The notes under the pieces: generated by a model | What the model saw: the letters and a program-made list of their open reading frames with translations, nothing else | What the model was told of the DNA's origin: nothing | The model's database searches: none | Source: Paludibacteraceae bacterium | Lineage (GTDB): Bacteria > Bacteroidota > Bacteroidia > Bacteroidales > Paludibacteraceae | Reading direction: 5' to 3' | Length of the DNA: 9,556 bases | NCBI GenBank assembly: GCA_017965125.1 | Contig: JAGCQO010000105.1 | Span: forward strand, 1 to 9,556 | Shown here: positions 6,875 through 9,556 of the stretch, piece after piece | How the letters are laid out: each line of letters opens with the position of its first letter | Numbering within the stretch: position 1 is the stretch's first letter | Program-made: the position numbers and the translations under genes

Positions 6875-8095
6875 TTACTTTATGTTATAAATACCCTTCC
6901 AGCCAGCGGCAGCCCTGTAGGCTTGCACCTTGCCTTCCGGCACCGACAGCGCGCACTTGTATGTGCTGCGAGGGTCGAACACGCTGCCGTCGCACTTCGC
7001 TGGAGTCGCGCCCAAAGCCTTTATGTTGGCGAGAGCGATGCATCCGCCGAACGACTCCGAGCTCAGGGCCTTCAGGCTCTCCGGGAACGTGATTTTCTGC
7101 ATCGCAGAGCAGTTGTAGAAAGCCTTTTCGCCTATCTCAGCCACGGCTGGGAAAGAAACCTCGGTCAGTGCCGTGCAGCCGTAGAAGGCGCTGTTTCTTA
7201 TGACGGAAGTCGCGTTAGAGAGCGTCGCTTTCTTGAGCGCGGTGCAGTCCTTGAACGCTCCTTCCGGGATGAGCCTTATTGACTCCGGGATGGAAATCTC
7301 GCCAAGCGCGGTGCAGTTGACGAACGAGAAGTCGCCCAAGTAATTGACGGTGAGCGGCAGGGTTATGTTTGTCATCTTGTAGCATCCGAAGAAAGCGTAG
7401 CTTGAAATCTCGCTCACTGAGGCTGGAATATTGACAGCCGATTTTCCTTCAGGGCAACGCAGCAGAGAGGTCATTCTCTTGTTGTAGAGGATGCCGTTGT
7501 CGCTCGCGTAGTTCTCGCAAAGCGTGTCAACGACGATAGCGGAGAGGTCTCGGCATCCGTCGATGGAATGGATGTCGAAGTCGTTTATCGCAGCCGGCAG
7601 CAACAGCGTTGTCAGCGACGAGCATTTTCCGAAAGCCTTGTTTGAAATCTTCTCCATAGTCGATGGCAGCGTCGCGCTGAGGAGATTGGTGCAGTCCTCG
7701 AACACCGACTCGTTCAGCTCCTTCAGTCCTTCAGGCAGCTTCACGCTCTGCAGTCCCGAGCAGCCTTTGAATGCGCCTTCGCCGATGGTCTTCACCGACT
7801 CGGGTATGGTGACGTTTCTCACTCTCGAGCATTTTCTGAAGGCGTCTTTGGAAATGCCGATGACCGAGTACTCCTTGCCCATGTTCGTCACCTTCTCCGG
7901 TATCACGATATTCTCGGCGTACTCATTATCCACCGCCTCGAAAGTGTTTCCGCTGAATGTCACTTCGGCAGTCAGGTTACCCTCGGACACGACGTTGTAA
8001 TAAATAATCTTTCCTTTGTTCAGAACCTTGAACTGGTGTGCGCTGGCGCCGGCAGTTGCAGTCACGACAGCGAGCATCAAAAGAATTTTCTTCAT
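6875..8095 (-). CDS. Secreted BspA-like leucine-rich-repeat protein
   Basis: BspA-type (LRR_5, Treponema pallidum-type) proteins are exported by oral and gut Bacteroidetes and often bind host or bacterial surfaces; the ligand here is unknown. The 406-residue protein starts with a clear signal peptide, MKKILLMLAVVTATAGASA, likely cut after residue 19 and with no lipobox Cys. About ten repeats of 22-23 residues run from residue 85 to about 365, following AF..C..L..V..P..V..I.., for example AFKGCSGLQSVKLPEGLKEL (108-127) and AFYGCTALTEVSFPAVAEI (303-321). The fifth repeat is degenerate, and an island at 188-222 containing NGILYNKRMTSLLRCPEGK interrupts the array, as is common in the family. The C-terminus VPEGKVQAYRAAAGWKGIY is a typical capping end; no LPxTG or obvious type IX signal is seen. 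The frame stays open upstream to 8278, but 8095 is chosen because it begins the signal peptide. Confidence 0.92.
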   Translation of the reverse strand: MKKILLMLAVVTATAGASAHQFKVLNKGKIIYYNVVSEGNLTAEVTFSGNTFEAVDNEYAENIVIPEKVTNMGKEYSVIGISKDAFRKCSRVRNVTIPESVKTIGEGAFKGCSGLQSVKLPEGLKELNESVFEDCTNLLSATLPSTMEKISNKAFGKCSSLTTLLLPAAINDFDIHSIDGCRDLSAIVVDTLCENYASDNGILYNKRMTSLLRCPEGKSAVNIPASVSEISSYAFFGCYKMTNITLPLTVNYLGDFSFVNCTALGEISIPESIRLIPEGAFKDCTALKKATLSNATSVIRNSAFYGCTALTEVSFPAVAEIGEKAFYNCSAMQKITFPESLKALSSESFGGCIALANIKALGATPAKCDGSVFDPRSTYKCALSVPEGKVQAYRAAAGWKGIYNIK

Positions 8096-8154
8096 GGTAT
8101 ATATGTGTTTGGTTTGTTTGTCGGATGTATAGCAATGAAAATGCCAAACGTCGG

Positions 8155-8162
8155 CAAAGGTA
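8155..8162 (-). promoter_or_regulatory. Possible -7 element for the LRR-protein gene
   Basis: On the minus strand this reads TACCTTTG, an exact match to TAnnTTTG, placing a start near 8148-8150 and a leader of about 50 nt before the ATG at 8095. No TTTG -33 box occurs at the expected distance. It supports using 8095 rather than any upstream codon, because the longer frame would begin upstream of the transcript. Tentative. Confidence 0.35.
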
Positions 8163-8215
8163 ACGAAAAAAGTCAACGTATTGTCTGTCAACTGCCGCTG
8201 TGCTTTTGTGCGCGT

Positions 8216-8293
8216 TGTAGAGACGGAGCACGCTCCGTCTGTGTGAAATGTTGATTTTTCGTATGTTAGACGGTGCATGCACCGTCTCTACAA
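8216..8293. repeat. Pair of palindromes with conserved TGTAGAGACGG arms
   Basis: The first palindrome pairs AGACGGAGC (8221-8229) with GCTCCGTCT (8232-8240). The second pairs AGACGGTGCA (8268-8277) with TGCACCGTCT (8278-8287). Both share AGACGG/CCGTCT arms, and the inner A-T pair of the first is a T-A pair in the second, a compensatory change. The outer left arm TGTAGAGACGG (8216-8226) is intact only in the first and the outer right arm CCGTCTCTACA (8283-8293) only in the second. The whole 78-bp segment is therefore itself bounded by perfect 11-bp inverted arms. This fits a dispersed REP-like or MITE-like repeat; mobility is inference. Confidence 0.75.
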
Positions 8294-8307
8294 TTTGTGG
8301 GTGGTGT

Positions 8308-8337
8308 TGTAGAGACCTCACGCGCCGCGTCTCTACA
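8308..8337. repeat. Third TGTAGAGAC-arm palindrome
   Basis: Perfect 9-bp arms TGTAGAGAC (8308-8316) and GTCTCTACA (8329-8337) flank a 12-nt GC-rich core. The arms match the outer arms of the palindrome pair 15 bp to the left, but the core differs and is not palindromic. It is most simply another member of the same dispersed family. Confidence 0.75.
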
Positions 8338-8450
8338 TAATTTCCGCCGTTTTTATGGAGTCGTGGCGCGAGAAATCAAACAACCACCAACAAATCGAAC
8401 AGAATAAAAATTTGAACGATTTGATTTCATCTGAAATATTTCTGTCCGCA

Positions 8451-8496
8451 GGACACTGAACACTTCGACTAAGCTCAGTGACCAAAAGTGTCGAAG
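8451..8496. repeat. Composite palindromic repeat, copy A
   Basis: GGACACTGA (8451-8459) pairs with TCAGTGACC (8475-8483) with one A-A mismatch, around a loop containing CTTCGACT. CTTCGAC (8463-8469) is also complementary to GTCGAAG (8490-8496), so two overlapping foldings are possible. The block resembles the sequences at 9449-9518 (same orientation) and 9517-9539 (opposite). TTCGACT..GCTCA repeats of this kind are common between genes in many bacterial genomes, as I recall it. Confidence 0.65.
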
Positions 8497-8503
8497 CACC
8501 GTT

Positions 8504-8524
8504 ACATGTTGTCTAACATGTTGT
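8504..8524. repeat. Small hairpin / 12-nt tandem repeat
   Basis: ACATGTT (8504-8510) and AACATGT (8515-8521) form a 7-bp stem with a 4-nt loop. The same bases also contain ACATGTTGT twice (8504-8512 and 8516-8524), a 12-nt period. No T-tract follows, so it is not a typical terminator. It lies just upstream of the candidate lipoprotein promoter and could be a binding site. Confidence 0.4.
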
Positions 8525-8529
8525 TCCTC

Positions 8530-8561
8530 TGTGCTTTTTCATGATGTTTTTAATATTTTTG
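8530..8561 (+). promoter_or_regulatory. Possible promoter for the lipoprotein gene
   Basis: TATTTTTG (8554-8561) matches TAnnTTTG exactly, and TGTG (8530-8533) is a three-of-four match to the TTTG box at a 20-nt gap. It would give a leader of about 75 nt before the ATG at 8643. The spacer is AT-rich, so chance matches are plausible. Confidence 0.4.
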
Positions 8562-8642
8562 GAAGAATCGATGTCAAGAAAAAATGACATGCTCGGAATT
8601 TAACGCAGCAAACAATTTATAATCACCTAAACACGAATTATC

Positions 8643-9395
8643 ATGAAAAGACTAATCTACTTGCTTATGTCACTTTCGTTTGTGGCATTTGTGTCGTGCA
8701 GTGACGATGACAAGGAGACTAACAAAACCGAGAATGGCCACGAATACGTTGACCTCGGCTTGACCTCCGGCACAAAGTGGGCAACGATGAACATAGGCGC
8801 AAGCAAGCCGCAGGACTACGGCAATTACTACGCCTGGGGCGAGACCACCACAAAGGAAACTTACAACTGGAGCACCTATCTTGACGGCAACATCGCAAAT
8901 TCCGATGACTGCGGAACAGACAAAGACGCACTCAAAGGTGTGACCGACATAGCCGGCACACAGTACGACGCCGCTAAAGCCAACTGGGGAGGCAAGTGGC
9001 GCATGCCGACCAAGGCACAGCAGGACGAGCTCCGCAACGAGTGCTGCTGGGTGTGGACAAGCAGCTACAACAACTCTGGCGTGAAAGGCTACATCGTCTA
9101 TAAGGCAAAAAGCTCAAGCGACAAGGGAGCGAAGATTGAGGATGGAGAGACCCCAACAGCGTCATACTCTCTTTCTGACGCCCATATTTTCCTGCCGGTT
9201 GCAGGCTGGTGCCGCGATGGCGGTCCTGACGGCGCCGGGACTTATGGCAGCTATTGGTCCTCGTCGCTTGACCCAGACAACACAGACAGCGCATGGGACA
9301 TCTACTTCTATTTAGGCTACGTGTGCGACAGCTACGGCACCGACGGCAGCTACGACCGCTACTTCGGTATGTCGGTGCGCGCCGTTTTCAAATAG
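8643..9395 (+). CDS. Surface-type lipoprotein with Fibrobacter succinogenes major paralogous domain
   Basis: Function unknown; proteins with this domain (TIGR02145/Fib_succ_major, related to DUF1566) occur in many paralogous copies in Bacteroidetes and Fibrobacteres. The 250-residue protein begins with a lipoprotein signal peptide ending FVSC, so Cys19 is the likely lipidated residue. It is followed by SDDD (20-23), matching the S-(D/E)3 lipoprotein export signal described for Bacteroides, which predicts display on the cell surface. The domain fills residues 33-250: YVDLGLTSGTKWATMNIGAS (35-54), YAWGET (63-68), GGKWRMPT (116-123), IFLPVAGW (182-189), YWSSS (204-208) and the ending SVRAVF (244-249). 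The Tyr/Gly/Ser/Asp-rich stretch 224-243 before that ending is where such proteins vary most. It is monocistronic, bracketed by related repeats, with a terminator 20 bp after its stop. Confidence 0.88.
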   Translation: MKRLIYLLMSLSFVAFVSCSDDDKETNKTENGHEYVDLGLTSGTKWATMNIGASKPQDYGNYYAWGETTTKETYNWSTYLDGNIANSDDCGTDKDALKGVTDIAGTQYDAAKANWGGKWRMPTKAQQDELRNECCWVWTSSYNNSGVKGYIVYKAKSSSDKGAKIEDGETPTASYSLSDAHIFLPVAGWCRDGGPDGAGTYGSYWSSSLDPDNTDSAWDIYFYLGYVCDSYGTDGSYDRYFGMSVRAVFK

Positions 9396-9415
9396 ACTTT
9401 GGGTGTGAGAAACGT

Positions 9416-9444
9416 AAAATCCGTCAGCGATGGCGGATTTTTTT
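9416..9444 (+). terminator. Rho-independent terminator of the lipoprotein gene
   Basis: AAAATCCGTCA (9416-9426) and TGGCGGATTTT (9431-9441) form an 11-bp stem with one T-G pair and a GCGA (GNRA-type) tetraloop, followed by a T-tract covering 9438-9444. The stem begins 20 bp after the stop codon. Confidence 0.88.
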
Positions 9445-9448
9445 ATTC

Positions 9449-9518
9449 CCGGTTGCTGAGCTTCGACTTAGCTTGGTTGCTGAACGGAGCCGAAGCACAG
9501 CAACAGAAGGATAACCGG
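9449..9518. repeat. Composite palindromic repeat, copy B
   Basis: GTTGCTGAGCTTCG (9452-9465) pairs with CGAAGCACAGCAAC (9491-9504) except for one A-A mismatch. Outer CCGGTT (9449-9454) is complementary to AACCGG (9513-9518). GGTTGCTGA also occurs as a direct repeat at 9451-9459 and 9475-9483. It shares with copy A the order CTGA, TTCGACT, AGCT and CGAAGCAC in the same orientation. Confidence 0.65.
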
Positions 9519-9540
9519 TCATTGAGCGTAGTCGAAATGA
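9517..9540. repeat. Short repeat copy C, inverted
   Basis: The reverse complement of 9517-9539 matches 8461-8483 (the right half of copy A) at 20 of 23 positions, with shared TTCGACTA, GCTCA and TGACC blocks. TCATT (9519-9523) and AATGA (9536-9540) form short inverted arms. It abuts copy B and the element may continue past the window edge. Confidence 0.6.
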
Positions 9541-9556
9541 GCGGTGTCGCAGAACA

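Larger units (their letters stand above)
8096..8642. other. Long divergent non-coding spacer rich in palindromic repeats
   Basis: This 547-bp stretch separates the divergent LRR-protein and lipoprotein genes. No convincing gene was found on either strand. From left to right it holds a -7-like box for the LRR gene (8155-8162), three related palindromes with TGTAGAGAC-type arms (8216-8337), an AT-rich stretch with a weak CAAATCG/CGATTTG inverted repeat (8391-8397 and 8417-8423), a composite palindromic repeat (8451-8496), a small hairpin (8504-8521) and a -7-like box for the lipoprotein gene (8554-8561). Confidence 0.8.

Noticed and set aside
6830..7282. 150-codon plus-strand frame
   Set aside because: Starts inside the terminator hairpin and runs antisense to the LRR gene.
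6875..8095. Tandem DNA repeat
   Set aside because: The periodicity is at protein level (BspA LRRs); the nucleotide units have diverged too far to count as a DNA repeat array.
8036..8254. 72-codon plus-strand frame
   Set aside because: Overlaps the LRR gene start antisense, Cys-rich with no recognisable features, and ends within the repeat cluster.
8096..8278. N-terminal extension of the LRR protein by 61 residues
   Set aside because: The extension would bury the signal peptide, contains part of a palindromic repeat, and begins upstream of the likely promoter box.
8216..8337. CRISPR array
   Set aside because: The repeats are palindromes with unequal spacing and variable cores, only three units, and there are no cas genes.
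8504..8524. Terminator
   Set aside because: No T-tract follows the stem and no gene ends upstream of it in either direction.
9449..9556. Insertion-sequence end or attachment site
   Set aside because: The inverted arms are short and nested, no transposase or integrase is visible, and no target duplication can be seen within the window.

Overview
The window looks like chromosomal DNA from a Bacteroidales bacterium, probably Prevotella-like. Four signs point there: an ExbB-ExbD-TonB operon with family-typical short proteins; a BspA-type leucine-rich-repeat protein next to a lipoprotein of the 'Fibrobacter succinogenes major paralogous domain' type; a lipoprotein whose acylated Cys is followed by Ser-Asp-Asp-Asp; and promoter-like TTTG / TAnnTTTG elements with no clear Shine-Dalgarno sequences. 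The genus is inference. Coding DNA is fairly GC-rich with C-ending codons, while the spacers are AT-rich.

Positions 1-4100 hold a co-directional minus-strand block of housekeeping genes, read from the right: nadK (NAD kinase), fmt (Met-tRNA formyltransferase), rpe (ribulose-phosphate epimerase) and comEC (DNA-uptake channel, cut by the left window edge). Gaps of 9, 30 and 18 bp suggest one transcript. A 161-bp AT-rich divergent spacer (4101-4261) separates it from a plus-strand operon, exbB-exbD-tonB followed 9 bp later by a DJ-1/PfpI-family gene. ExbB and ExbD form the proton-driven inner-membrane motor and TonB carries the force to outer-membrane transporters; the DJ-1 protein is probably a stress or glycation-defence passenger. 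A strong bidirectional terminator (6824-6852) ends both this operon and the convergent gene beyond it.

Positions 6875-9556 are the accessory end. A minus-strand gene for a secreted BspA-like LRR protein and a plus-strand gene for a probably surface-exposed lipoprotein diverge across a 547-bp non-coding spacer. The spacer holds three palindromes with related TGTAGAGAC arms and different cores, plus a copy of a second, composite palindromic repeat (TTCGACT...AGCT type). That second repeat recurs in the same orientation right after the lipoprotein gene, followed by an inverted short copy, so the lipoprotein gene is bracketed by one repeat family.

No tRNA, rRNA, insertion sequence, CRISPR array or phage gene was seen. 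No clearly new multi-gene system is present. The most testable oddities are the repeat bracket around the lipoprotein gene, the palindrome cluster with a compensatory base change, and the hypothesis that the 3' end of the lipoprotein gene is a diversity-generating-retroelement target.
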